DNA of 20,363 bases from Marisimplicoccus sp965655775 (GCA_965655775.1 CBFHHV010000019.1:1-20363), one strand, 5' to 3'. Positions 8,995 to 16,374 are shown, counted from the first letter of the stretch. Notes: a model not told the origin generated them from the sequence alone. Numbers and translations are program-made.

Positions 8995-9470
8995 ACTAAA
9001 GTTTTTATCATCCATACAGGACATGCAGTGTGACCTGTATTGCCAAGCGGGCTATCAATATATTCGAATCCTTTCTTTAAATATAATTTTTGTGCATTAA
9101 TCATATTTGGCATAGTCTCTATATAGCATTTTTTAAATTTCGATTTTATTGCAAAATCTAAACAAAGCTCAATCATCTTATCACCTATTCCCCTACCTCT
9201 TAAAGATTTATGAAAATACATTTTTTGAAGCTCACAAATATCAGGGACACCGTGCTTTAAAGGATTAATACCTGCACCTCCTAATACTTCATTATTCTCC
9301 TCAACTACAAAATATCTTGATCTAGTTGAATTATAGTAATTATACATGTTGTCAATCTCAGGGTCTTCATATGCAGAACCAATTTTAGGTATATTCATCT
9401 CAATTAGAACTTCCCTCAATATAATTGCTAATTGTTTGTTATCAGATTCATTTATTGGTCTAATAAGCAT
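8991..9470 (-). CDS. GNAT family N-acetyltransferase
   Basis: This is a 159-aa single-domain acetyltransferase of the GNAT fold, which moves an acetyl group from acetyl-CoA to an amine. The acetyl-CoA pyrophosphate loop is RGRGIG at residues 91-96, in the Q/RxxGxG pattern. The strand before it (ELQKMYFHKSL) and the C-terminal NAQKLYLKKGFEYI also fit the fold. The last part, SPLGNTGHTACPVWMIK, resembles a conserved Bacteroidota subgroup found next to prmC. The substrate cannot be told from sequence. It is the first gene of the long minus-strand block and is divergent from ribD across 51 bp. I see no convincing promoter for it there, only a one-mismatch -7 element (minus strand, 9503-9496). Confidence 0.85.
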   Translation of the reverse strand: MLIRPINESDNKQLAIILREVLIEMNIPKIGSAYEDPEIDNMYNYYNSTRSRYFVVEENNEVLGGAGINPLKHGVPDICELQKMYFHKSLRGRGIGDKMIELCLDFAIKSKFKKCYIETMPNMINAQKLYLKKGFEYIDSPLGNTGHTACPVWMIKTLV

Positions 9471-9480
9471 AGTTGAGCTT

Positions 9481-9509
9481 TTTGACTTAAATTTACAATT
9501 CTAATTTTA
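9481..9509 (+). promoter_or_regulatory. Possible weak promoter for ribD
   Basis: TTTG at 9481-9484 is followed after 17 bp by TAATTTTA at 9502-9509, which differs from the Bacteroidota -7 element TAnnTTTG only in its last base. Transcription would begin only a few bases before the GTG start of ribD, giving a nearly leaderless message. The sequence is AT-rich, so chance matches are likely. Confidence 0.25.
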
Positions 9510-9521
9510 TTACATACTTAA

Positions 9522-10550
9522 GTGGATGATATTATATTCATGAAGAGATGCATAGAACTTGCATCAAAAGGTATAGGATATACCTATCCTAACCCATTAG
9601 TTGGCTCTGTAATAGTCCATAATAATAAAATAATCGGAGAAGGTTATCATGCGAAATATGGAGAAAGTCATGCAGAAGTAAATGCCATAAACAGTGTTGG
9701 CAATAAAGAATTATTAAAAGAATCAACTTTATATGTTAATCTTGAACCATGTAATCATCATGGTAAGACTCCACCATGTACAGAAGCAATAATAAATAAC
9801 AATATTAAAAGAATAGTTATTGGCTCTAAAGACCCCAATAGATTAGTTAATGGGAGTGGAATAGATAAACTTAAGTCAAATGGATGTGATGTAGTTGTAG
9901 GAGTAATGGAAGTAGAATGTTCTGATCTTAATAAAAGATTTTTTATATATCATAAACATAAAAGACCATACATAATTTTAAAGTGGGCTGAGTCAAAAGA
10001 TGGTTTTATTAGTCCATTAAAATCTAATCAGTCCCCAAGAAAAGTCAATTGGATTTCAGGAGAAGATTCAAAAAAATTAACTCATAAATGGCGAAGTGAA
10101 GAACATTCAATTTTGGTGGGAGTACAGACTATAGTTGATGACAATCCATTACTAACTACTAGATTTGTTCATGGAAAGAATCCAATTAGGTTCGTGTTAG
10201 ATCCAAATTCTAGAATTCCTATTGATTCTAAAGTTTTATCAGAGACTTCTAAAACAATAATATTATCTAAGAAAGAAAATAATCTTATCCCTGATTATAC
10301 AAAATCCTCAAATTTTGAGAATATTCAAAAAATTATGGAGTCTCTTTATGATATGAAAATTCAATCAGTATTGATTGAAGGTGGGACAAAAACAATAAAT
10401 CATTTTCTTAATAATGATTCATGGGATTCAATTAGAGTATTTAAATCAAATAAAAATATTATAAATGGAATTAAAAGTCCTAATGTACACTTATCAAAAT
10501 TTTCAAAAAGTGATATAGGAGATGATATACTTTACGAGATTAATAGGTAG
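9522..10550 (+). CDS. ribD: Bifunctional diaminohydroxyphosphoribosylaminopyrimidine deaminase / 5-amino-6-(5-phosphoribosylamino)uracil reductase
   Basis: RibD carries out two consecutive steps of riboflavin synthesis, deaminating and then reducing the pyrimidine intermediate made by GTP cyclohydrolase II. The product is 342 aa. The N-terminal deaminase domain (about 1-145) has the zinc and proton-shuttle motif HAE at 50-52 and the zinc cysteines 77 and 86 in PCNHHGKTPPC. The C-terminal reductase domain starts near YIILKWAESKDGFI and includes SILVGVQTIVDDNPLLTTR and VLIEGGTKTINHFL. The start is taken as GTG 9522, because this gives the short lead-in before the family's conserved TYPNPLVGSVI at the usual distance; an in-frame ATG at 9540 is the alternative. 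The gene converges on the thioesterase gene with only 5 bp between stop codons. Confidence 0.93.
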   Translation: MDDIIFMKRCIELASKGIGYTYPNPLVGSVIVHNNKIIGEGYHAKYGESHAEVNAINSVGNKELLKESTLYVNLEPCNHHGKTPPCTEAIINNNIKRIVIGSKDPNRLVNGSGIDKLKSNGCDVVVGVMEVECSDLNKRFFIYHKHKRPYIILKWAESKDGFISPLKSNQSPRKVNWISGEDSKKLTHKWRSEEHSILVGVQTIVDDNPLLTTRFVHGKNPIRFVLDPNSRIPIDSKVLSETSKTIILSKKENNLIPDYTKSSNFENIQKIMESLYDMKIQSVLIEGGTKTINHFLNNDSWDSIRVFKSNKNIINGIKSPNVHLSKFSKSDIGDDILYEINR

Positions 10551-10555
10551 ATAGA

Positions 10556-10948
10556 TTAAAATAAGTCACTTATATTTTTTGGACATCTTACAGGTTTCAT
10601 AGTGTCAGAATTTAAAAAAGCAAGTAATGTACTTCCCTCTGTTGTTTTTTCTCCTCTACTATTAAAAATTTCATATGAAAATTCGATTGATGATGTAGGT
10701 TTCTTGGAACAATGCACTTCAACTATAAAAGAATCTCCGAAGACAAGTGGTTTTAGGAACTTTAATTCACAATTAACTACTGGAAGTATTATATTATTTC
10801 TCTCAATCTCCTGATATGGCATTTTTAGTTTTTCAAGCCACTCAATTCGTGCAAATTCAAAAAATTTTAAATAATTACTATGATGAACAATACCCATTTG
10901 ATCAGTTTCATTATATCTCACTTTAATTTTATTCGTTGTATAATTCAT
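10556..10948 (-). CDS. Acyl-CoA thioesterase, YbgC/4HBT hotdog family
   Basis: This 130-aa single hotdog-fold protein hydrolyses an acyl-CoA or related thioester. The family signature is clear near the N-terminus: RYNETDQMGIVHHSNYLKFFEFARIEWL covers residues 11-38, with catalytic Asp16 and the HHSNYLKFFEFAR helix. The remainder (LPVVNCELKFLKPLVFGD, then IEFSYEIF) matches the beta-sheet part of the fold. In proteobacteria YbgC works with the Tol-Pal envelope system, but no tol genes are visible here. In Flavobacterium a similar gene lies next to dnaA, as here. The substrate is unknown. It is divergent from dnaA across 184 bp. Confidence 0.88.
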   Translation of the reverse strand: MNYTTNKIKVRYNETDQMGIVHHSNYLKFFEFARIEWLEKLKMPYQEIERNNIILPVVNCELKFLKPLVFGDSFIVEVHCSKKPTSSIEFSYEIFNSRGEKTTEGSTLLAFLNSDTMKPVRCPKNISDLF

Positions 10949-11132
10949 TTTGTTTCATTTATGAAGGAATTTATAATTTTTCCTACAAATTTATTAAGAG
11001 AGATTTTAAATAAAAAAAAATTAATAATCAATAGCAATCTTTATTTTTTTTTGATTTTTTTTAACTAATATTTGTAATGAACCTAAAACATTATTTCATA
11101 AATATATTCAATTAATATCTAGCCAAGAAAAA
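10949..11132. promoter_or_regulatory. Divergent intergenic region upstream of dnaA, very AT-rich
   Basis: This is the largest gap between genes in the window. Positions 11008-11062 are almost pure A and T, with an A9 tract followed by T-rich runs, which would bend and melt easily. On the minus strand TAAATTTG at 10993-10986 is an exact Bacteroidota -7 element at a suitable distance for the thioesterase gene, but no TTG stands at the right spacing. Toward dnaA only an imperfect element (AATATTTG, 11067-11074) is seen. I find no TTATCCACA-like DnaA box in it. It may contain both promoters and could be part of the origin, but neither is shown. Confidence 0.4.
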
Positions 11133-12560
11133 ATGAGTCAAACACCTTCTGTAGTATGGAACAATTGTTTATCCTTTATTAAGGATAATATCCAGCCACA
11201 GGCATACAAAACATGGTTTGAACCTATTATTCCTGTCAAGCTTACAGATGATGTCTTAAGCATTCAGGTTCCAAGTAAATTTTTCTACGAGTGGCTAGAA
11301 GAACATTATGTAAAAATCTTACGTTTAGCTCTTACAAAAGAGTTAGGGTCTGAAGCTAGACTTGTCTACATTATCAAAATGGAAAATACTTTTGGTAATA
11401 AGATGCCGTTTACAGAAAAAATACCTAGTTCATCAAGCAGTACTATAAAGTCTCAGTCAATTGAATCACCATTTAGTTCATTCGCTTCAGAACTTAAGAA
11501 TCCTTTTGTAATACCAGGAATTAGAAATTTACAAATTGAGTCACAGCTTAACCCAAATTATACTTTTGAAAACTTTTTGGAAGGTGATTCAAACAGACTC
11601 GCTAGATCAGCAGGTATTGCGGTATCTAATAAACCTGGTGGAACATCATTTAATCCATTATTAATTTATGGAGGTGTAGGTTTAGGCAAGACTCACCTTG
11701 CGCACGCAATCGGAGTAGATGTTAAACAAAAATATCCAGATAAAACCGTACTATATATTTCTGCAGAAAAATTTACCCAACAATATGTTGATTCAGTGAA
11801 GAAGAACACTAGGAATGATTTTATTCATTTTTATCAAGTTATTGATGTTTTAATTGTTGACGATGTTCAATTTTTATCAGGAAAATCAGGAACACAAGAT
11901 GTCTTCTTCCATATATTTAATCATCTTCATCAAAATGGAAAGCAGGTTATTTTAACTTCTGACAAAGCTCCTATTGATATGCAAGATATTGAGCAAAGAC
12001 TTCTATCAAGATTTAAGTGGGGACTTTCAGCAGAATTACAAAATCCAAACTATGAGACGAGAGTTTCTATATTAAAAAACAAACTTTACAGAGATGGAGT
12101 TGAAATTCACGACGATGTTATTGAATTTGTTGCAAAAAATATCAATTCTAATGTTAGAGAACTTGAGGGTGCCATTATTTCTTTGATTGCCCAGTCTTCA
12201 TTTAATAAAGCTGAAATTACTGTTGAATTAGCAAAAGAGGTAATTAATAAATTTGTTAAAAATAGCAGAAGAGAAGTTTCAATTGATTATATTCAAAAAG
12301 TTGTTTCAGATTACTTCCAAATGGATATTCAGACTCTTCAATCTAAGACAAGAAAAAGGCATATTGTTCAAGCTAGGCAAATTGCAATGTATTTTGCAAA
12401 AAAATTCACAAAAGCATCTCTGGCTAGCATAGGTTCACAAATTGGCAGGAGAGATCATGCTACAGTACTTCATGCCTGTAAAACAGTTGATAACCTTAGC
12501 TTCACTGATAAACAGTTTAGAAAATATGTTGAAGATTTAAATCAGAAACTTTCTAATTAG
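11133..12560 (+). CDS. dnaA: Chromosomal replication initiator protein DnaA
   Basis: DnaA binds the replication origin, melts it and loads helicase. The 475-aa product has all four domains. Domain I (about 1-85) begins VVWNNCLSFIKDNIQPQAYKTW. A short Ser-rich linker (about 90-125) is domain II. The AAA+ domain III has Walker A GGVGLGKT (180-187), Walker B VLIVDDVQF (239-247), sensor 1 near LTSDK, the arginine-containing RLLSRFKWGL and sensor 2 NVRELEGA. Domain IV ends with the DNA-binding helix GRRDHATVLHACKTV around residues 438-453. The message start has A-rich sequence rather than a Shine-Dalgarno site. Its stop codon is 3 bp from that of the convergent mltG. Confidence 0.98.
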   Translation: MSQTPSVVWNNCLSFIKDNIQPQAYKTWFEPIIPVKLTDDVLSIQVPSKFFYEWLEEHYVKILRLALTKELGSEARLVYIIKMENTFGNKMPFTEKIPSSSSSTIKSQSIESPFSSFASELKNPFVIPGIRNLQIESQLNPNYTFENFLEGDSNRLARSAGIAVSNKPGGTSFNPLLIYGGVGLGKTHLAHAIGVDVKQKYPDKTVLYISAEKFTQQYVDSVKKNTRNDFIHFYQVIDVLIVDDVQFLSGKSGTQDVFFHIFNHLHQNGKQVILTSDKAPIDMQDIEQRLLSRFKWGLSAELQNPNYETRVSILKNKLYRDGVEIHDDVIEFVAKNINSNVRELEGAIISLIAQSSFNKAEITVELAKEVINKFVKNSRREVSIDYIQKVVSDYFQMDIQTLQSKTRKRHIVQARQIAMYFAKKFTKASLASIGSQIGRRDHATVLHACKTVDNLSFTDKQFRKYVEDLNQKLSN

Positions 12561-12563
12561 CTT

Positions 12564-13592
12564 TTACCTATAAATCCCCTTGCTGTTTATCCAGCGAATA
12601 TATGCCTTTTTGTTCCTGTTGTGTCCATCTATATCACTAGCAAAAAGATGATATCCTCTATTTGATGGATCAGCAACCATGAAGAGATAATTATGATCCT
12701 CGTGATTAAGAACAGCATCGATAGCTGAAATATCAGGCATTGTTATGGGTCCAGGAGGAATACCTCTAATCTTATACGTATTAAATTCAGAATTTATTTT
12801 AAGATCACGATAAAGGACCCTTCTTATAATTGTATCATAGTTATTATAGTATTTCTTTAAAGAATAGATAACTGTTGGATCAGCCTGAAGTCTCATCCTT
12901 TCGTTAATTCTATTAATGTATAAACCTGCAACTCTTGGACGCTCATCATTTTTTCTACTTTCAATTTGGACTATTGACGCAAGTGAAATAACTTCTAACT
13001 TAGTAAGACCTAGTTTTTTTGCCTTTTCAGATCTATCTTTATTCCAAAACTTATTATATTCAGCTAACATTTTATCTCTAAAATCTTCAGGAGTAGTATT
13101 CCAATAAATATTATAAGAGTTTGGGATAAAGATTGAAAGGACACTTTGCTCATTTAGATTATTGTCTTCTAAAAACTGTCTATCTCTAAATGCTGATAAT
13201 AATGATGTACTATCCTCATATATTTGTTTTGAGACTCTTCCTGCTAGATTTTCAATTCTTTCCTGATTATTAAATGTGACATTAACTGGTGTATTGTTAA
13301 ATTTCAATGAGTTGACAATGTCATTATTCCCTATATCCTTCGATATTTTATACCTTCCTGTCTTTTTATTTTCAAGATAATCTAACTTTTCTGCAGCTTT
13401 ATAAAATGTTTTTTCTGATTTGATATATTTGGAAATTGAATCTCTAAAAGCTAAACTATCACCTTCCATTACGTATAGAAAAATACTTTCATCTTCGAAA
13501 GAAGTATTTGGCTTGTAAAACTTATTGAAATAGTCAATAATGAAGACTAATGAAAGTATTGATACCGGTATTATTACTTTTAAATACTTCAT
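12564..13592 (-). CDS. mltG: Endolytic peptidoglycan transglycosylase MltG (YceG-like)
   Basis: MltG cuts nascent glycan strands at the cytoplasmic membrane and is thought to set glycan chain length. The 342-aa protein has one N-terminal membrane anchor (residues 5-20), then a periplasmic LysM-like part and the YceG catalytic domain. The catalytic Glu is Glu211 in ASIVQIESRKNDERPRVAG. The motifs RLQADPTVIYSL and IRGIPPGPITMPDISAI follow, and the C-terminal YLFMVADPSNRGYHLFA is also conserved. The start overlaps the stop of the GNAT gene upstream as ATGA, so the two are coupled. In Flavobacterium the same pair is usually found next to dapF; that gene is not seen here. Confidence 0.93.
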   Translation of the reverse strand: MKYLKVIIPVSILSLVFIIDYFNKFYKPNTSFEDESIFLYVMEGDSLAFRDSISKYIKSEKTFYKAAEKLDYLENKKTGRYKISKDIGNNDIVNSLKFNNTPVNVTFNNQERIENLAGRVSKQIYEDSTSLLSAFRDRQFLEDNNLNEQSVLSIFIPNSYNIYWNTTPEDFRDKMLAEYNKFWNKDRSEKAKKLGLTKLEVISLASIVQIESRKNDERPRVAGLYINRINERMRLQADPTVIYSLKKYYNNYDTIIRRVLYRDLKINSEFNTYKIRGIPPGPITMPDISAIDAVLNHEDHNYLFMVADPSNRGYHLFASDIDGHNRNKKAYIRWINSKGIYR

Positions 13593-14092
13593 TTTTTTAT
13601 AATTTTTTGATAAAGCAGTTCATCACAGAACATGTTATTATAATATATCCAATCTTTTTTTAAACCAACTTTCTTGTATGAATTTTTTTCAAAAAGAGAT
13701 ATACTCTCACTATTATTAGATGAAATATTTGCATAGAGTTGATGAATTGGAACGTGTTTAATTAAATAATCCTCAATTATCTCCAGAGATTTTGAAGCTA
13801 TGCCTTTCATTCGGTATTTTTCAAATATAATAATCCCAACCCCTACCCTTCTATTTATAAAGTCATAGTCAAAAAGGTCTATAAAACCTAGAGCTTTATT
13901 GTCATAACTTATTACCAGTCTTAATTGTTTATGCTCAATAATATCTAAATGTGAATTTTGTATAAATTTTTTAAGAGTATGTTTTGAAAAAGGAGATGAA
14001 TTATTAGAATAAATCCAGAGAGATTCGTCATTTTCTGTTTCATAAACTATATCCAAATCGCTAGGTTCAAGTGCTCTAAGCTTTAAATTCAT
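13589..14092 (-). CDS. GNAT family N-acetyltransferase (RimJ/SpeG-like)
   Basis: This 167-aa acetyltransferase begins MNLKLRALEPSDLDIVYETEND, typical of the RimJ/RimL/SpeG branch of GNAT enzymes. The acetyl-CoA loop is RMKGIA at residues 94-99, followed by SKSLEIIEDYLI. The C-terminal part has the usual ANISSNNSESISLFEKNSYKKVG segment. I prefer ATG 14092 over an in-frame TTG at 14110, because family members start directly with the NLKLRALEP strand. It is the first gene of a two-gene unit with mltG (ATGA overlap) and is divergent from htrA across 69 bp. The substrate cannot be predicted; a role linked to the cell wall is only suggested by the pairing with mltG. Confidence 0.85.
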   Translation of the reverse strand: MNLKLRALEPSDLDIVYETENDESLWIYSNNSSPFSKHTLKKFIQNSHLDIIEHKQLRLVISYDNKALGFIDLFDYDFINRRVGVGIIIFEKYRMKGIASKSLEIIEDYLIKHVPIHQLYANISSNNSESISLFEKNSYKKVGLKKDWIYYNNMFCDELLYQKIIKK

Positions 14093-14161
14093 GATACTCA
14101 AGTTAAACAATAGTTAAAATATAAATATTAAAAATTTAATATCTTATTTTTATAAAAAAAA

Positions 14162-15295
14162 ATGAAGTTATATCTCAAAATTCTTGCTATTTCTATTGCA
14201 TCTTCTGTTATTACTTTGTTATTATTTAGCAGAATTAATAATAAAGATAAAATTGATTATGAAACTAAATTGATAAGTGATTCTATCTCCGAATTCTCAA
14301 TTAACAATACGGTACAAAGAAATCTTGGTGGATCAACACTACCAGATTTAACTTTTGCTGCAAGTAAAACAATTGATGCAGTAGTACACGTAAAAAACAC
14401 AAGCATAGTTGAAGAGAGTGATAGCTGGGCTTTACAATTCTTTTATGGTGATGATTCTAAAAAAAAGGTAGGTACAGGGTCAGGGGTAATCATATCACCT
14501 GATGGTCATATAATTACTAATTATCACGTAATTGAAAATTCATCTGAAGTAATCGTGACAACAAACGACAACAAAGAGTATGAGGCAGAAATAATTGGAT
14601 TTGATGAAATTACAGATATAGCAGTACTTAAAATTAAATCTGATATTAATCTTGATTATATCTTCTTTGGTGATTCAGACTCTACATTAATAGGAGAATG
14701 GGTTCTTGCAGTTGGAAATCCTTATAATTTAAATTCAACGGTTACAGCAGGTATAGTAAGTTCCAAATCTAGAGACCTTAATGAGTATGATCAAAAGAAT
14801 CAGTCTTTTATTCAAACTGATGCAGCGGTCAACTTTGGAAATAGTGGCGGAGCTCTAGTTAATATTAGAGGAGAGTTAATTGGAATAAATACACTTATTC
14901 AATCAATGACTGGAGGATATGTTGGGTATTCTTTTGCTGTTCCCAGCAACACTGTGAGAAAAATATTTGAAGATATCATAGAATATGGAGATGTTCAAAA
15001 AGGACTTCTAGGAGTTAGAGGTGTAGCCTTAAAATCTTCATATTCCAGACAACTAAATATAGATGAAACTGAAGGCTTCTATATTGATGAAATCGAAGAA
15101 GGGTTTGGAGCTGACACTGCTGGTTTAACTAGAGGTGATATAATCAAATCGATTGATGGTTTTAAAATCAACAGATTCTCTGATCTATCAGGATATCTAT
15201 CATCAAAGAGACCTGGTGATAAAGTTGAAGTTGATTTTGTAAGAGAAGGAAGATTGAAAACAGCTATTGTAACTTTGAAAAAAAGCTCAAATTAA
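14162..15295 (+). CDS. Membrane-anchored HtrA/Deg-type serine protease
   Basis: This is a trypsin-like envelope quality-control protease of the HtrA family. The 377-aa protein has an uncleaved-looking signal or anchor (residues 4-22) and a linker. The protease domain (about 65-260) has the catalytic triad His122 in TNYHVIEN, Asp152 in DEITDIAVLKI and Ser228 in GNSGGALVN. One PDZ domain follows (about 275-373). With one PDZ and an N-terminal anchor it is built like DegS rather than the two-PDZ DegP. The stop and the trmD start share one base (TAATG), so translation of the two is likely coupled. The upstream 69 bp are nearly all A and T, with no clear promoter. Substrates are unknown. Confidence 0.93.
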   Translation: MKLYLKILAISIASSVITLLLFSRINNKDKIDYETKLISDSISEFSINNTVQRNLGGSTLPDLTFAASKTIDAVVHVKNTSIVEESDSWALQFFYGDDSKKKVGTGSGVIISPDGHIITNYHVIENSSEVIVTTNDNKEYEAEIIGFDEITDIAVLKIKSDINLDYIFFGDSDSTLIGEWVLAVGNPYNLNSTVTAGIVSSKSRDLNEYDQKNQSFIQTDAAVNFGNSGGALVNIRGELIGINTLIQSMTGGYVGYSFAVPSNTVRKIFEDIIEYGDVQKGLLGVRGVALKSSYSRQLNIDETEGFYIDEIEEGFGADTAGLTRGDIIKSIDGFKINRFSDLSGYLSSKRPGDKVEVDFVREGRLKTAIVTLKKSSN

Positions 15296-15972
15296 TGAGA
15301 ATTGATGTTCTAACTCTATTTCCACATATCTTTGACAACCTTAATTCATTCTCAATTATAAAAAAAGCAATTGATTCGAAGAAGGTTAAAATTAAATCAC
15401 ATAATCTAAGAGAGTTTGCTAAAAATTCAAGAAAAGTAGATGATTATCCTTATGGGGGGTTTCCTGGAATGGTAATAAAAATTGAACCAATTGATAATTG
15501 CATTGAATATCTAAAAAAGAAGAATAATTATGATGAGATAATTTACCTAACTCCTGACGGAGAAATTCTAAATCAAAAAACATCTAACTACTTATCAACA
15601 TTAAAAAATATTATAATAATCTGCGGTCATTACAAAGGAATTGATCATAGAGTTAGGGAACACCTTGTTACTAAAGAAATATCGATTGGTGATTTTGTTG
15701 TATCTGGAGGAGAACTCCCTGCAGCTGTTTTATGTGATTCTATAGTTAGACTTCTTCCTGGAATCATTGGTGATGAATCATCTGCTCTGTCTGACACTTT
15801 TCAAGATAATGTATTATCTCCACCAATATATACAAGGCCAGAAGTATATAAAGGTATGCAAGTGCCAAATGTTCTTCTATCAGGTAATGAAAAAGAGATT
15901 CAAAAATGGAATGATGAAAAATCAATCGAAAGAACAAAATTACTTAGGCCAAATCTTTTTGATAATGATTAA
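15295..15972 (+). CDS. trmD: tRNA (guanine37-N1)-methyltransferase
   Basis: TrmD methylates G37 next to the anticodon of tRNAs reading CNN codons, preventing frameshifts. The 225-aa product has the SPOUT trefoil-knot parts: LTLFPHIF at the start, the loop around residues 53-59, CGHYKGIDHRVREH, and SIGDFVVSGGELPA, then SALSDTFQDNVLSPPIYTRPEVYKGM with the likely catalytic Asp in SDTF. The early loop, normally YGGGxGM, reads YGGFPGM, so Phe56 replaces a glycine that is usually invariant. The rest looks intact. It follows htrA by a one-base overlap and precedes rplS, a pairing widespread in bacteria, though rimM and rpsP are not adjacent here. Confidence 0.95.
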   Translation: MRIDVLTLFPHIFDNLNSFSIIKKAIDSKKVKIKSHNLREFAKNSRKVDDYPYGGFPGMVIKIEPIDNCIEYLKKKNNYDEIIYLTPDGEILNQKTSNYLSTLKNIIIICGHYKGIDHRVREHLVTKEISIGDFVVSGGELPAAVLCDSIVRLLPGIIGDESSALSDTFQDNVLSPPIYTRPEVYKGMQVPNVLLSGNEKEIQKWNDEKSIERTKLLRPNLFDND

Positions 15973-15988
15973 AAAAGGTTTATTTTTG
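15958..15988 (+). promoter_or_regulatory. Promoter for rplS (strong Bacteroidota-type match)
   Basis: TTTG at 15958-15961 (preceded by two more T) is followed after 19 bp by TATTTTTG at 15981-15988. This fits the Bacteroidota -33 TTG and -7 TAnnTTTG elements with ideal spacing, and is the best promoter match I found in the window. The -33 part lies in the last codons of trmD. Transcription should start near 15993, making rplS, icd and perhaps murQ independent of the htrA-trmD message. Confidence 0.6.
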
Positions 15989-15992
15989 CGCG

Positions 15993-16012
15993 AGTTTGAA
16001 ATTAATCAAACT
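15993..16012 (+). promoter_or_regulatory. Hairpin in the rplS 5' leader, possible L19 autoregulatory element
   Basis: A perfect 7-bp inverted repeat, AGTTTGA (15993-15999) and TCAAACT (16006-16012) with a 6-nt loop, lies exactly where the predicted transcript begins and ends 17 nt before the rplS start codon. Many ribosomal protein genes control themselves through leader structures, and I recall that a leader upstream of rplS in Flavobacteria has been proposed by comparative genomics; I cannot verify that this is the same one. It lacks the continuous T run expected of an intrinsic terminator. Confidence 0.4.
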
Positions 16013-16029
16013 TTATAAAATAAACTTCA

Positions 16030-16374
16030 ATGGAGTCTGTAGTAAATTTAGTTCAAGAGAAACTTATCAGTAAAAATGAATTTCCAACTTTTTCATCTGG
16101 TGATACAATAACAGTATATTATGAAATTAGAGAAGGTGATAAAGTTAGAACTCAATCCTTTAAAGGTGTAGTCATTCAAATTAAAGGAAGAGGAGAATCT
16201 AAAACATTTACAATCAGAAAAATGTCTGGTACGGTTGGAGTTGAGAGAATTTTCCCATTAAATATGCCTGCTTTAAATAAAATTGAAGTAAATAAGAAAG
16301 GTAAAGTTAAACAATCAAGAATTTACTACTTTAGAGAACTTAGAGGAAAGAAAGCGAGGATTAAAGAAGTATAA
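16030..16374 (+). CDS. rplS: 50S ribosomal protein L19 (bL19)
   Basis: L19 is a structural protein of the large ribosomal subunit at the interface with the 30S subunit. The 114-aa product carries the complete family sequence: FPTFSSGDTITVYYEIREGDKVR, then QSFKGVVIQIKGRGESKTFTIRKMSG, then GVERIFPLNMPALNKIEV and a basic tail RIYYFRELRGKKARIKE. The start at ATG 16030 gives the normal N-terminus. No Shine-Dalgarno sequence is present; the leader is A- and T-rich with a small hairpin and a good promoter ahead of it. icd starts 5 bp after the stop codon, so a highly expressed ribosomal gene shares a message with a central-carbon enzyme. Confidence 0.97.
   Translation: MESVVNLVQEKLISKNEFPTFSSGDTITVYYEIREGDKVRTQSFKGVVIQIKGRGESKTFTIRKMSGTVGVERIFPLNMPALNKIEVNKKGKVKQSRIYYFRELRGKKARIKEV

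Noticed and set aside
8995..9024. Longer prmC starting at ATG 9024
   Set aside because: It would overlap the GNAT gene by 34 bp and add MSCMDDKNFS, which has no counterpart in the family; ATG 8994 gives an ATGA junction and the expected N-terminus.
11008..11062. A-tract and T-tract pair before dnaA read as a large hairpin
   Set aside because: The arms are low-complexity A and T runs with mismatches, so pairing is not specific. I kept only the observation that the stretch is highly AT-rich.
15767..16018. 83-codon open frame overlapping the end of trmD and the rplS leader
   Set aside because: It is a shifted frame of trmD; its composition (Met-, Lys-, Phe- and Tyr-rich) is that of out-of-frame AT-rich DNA, while trmD itself is clearly the conserved gene.
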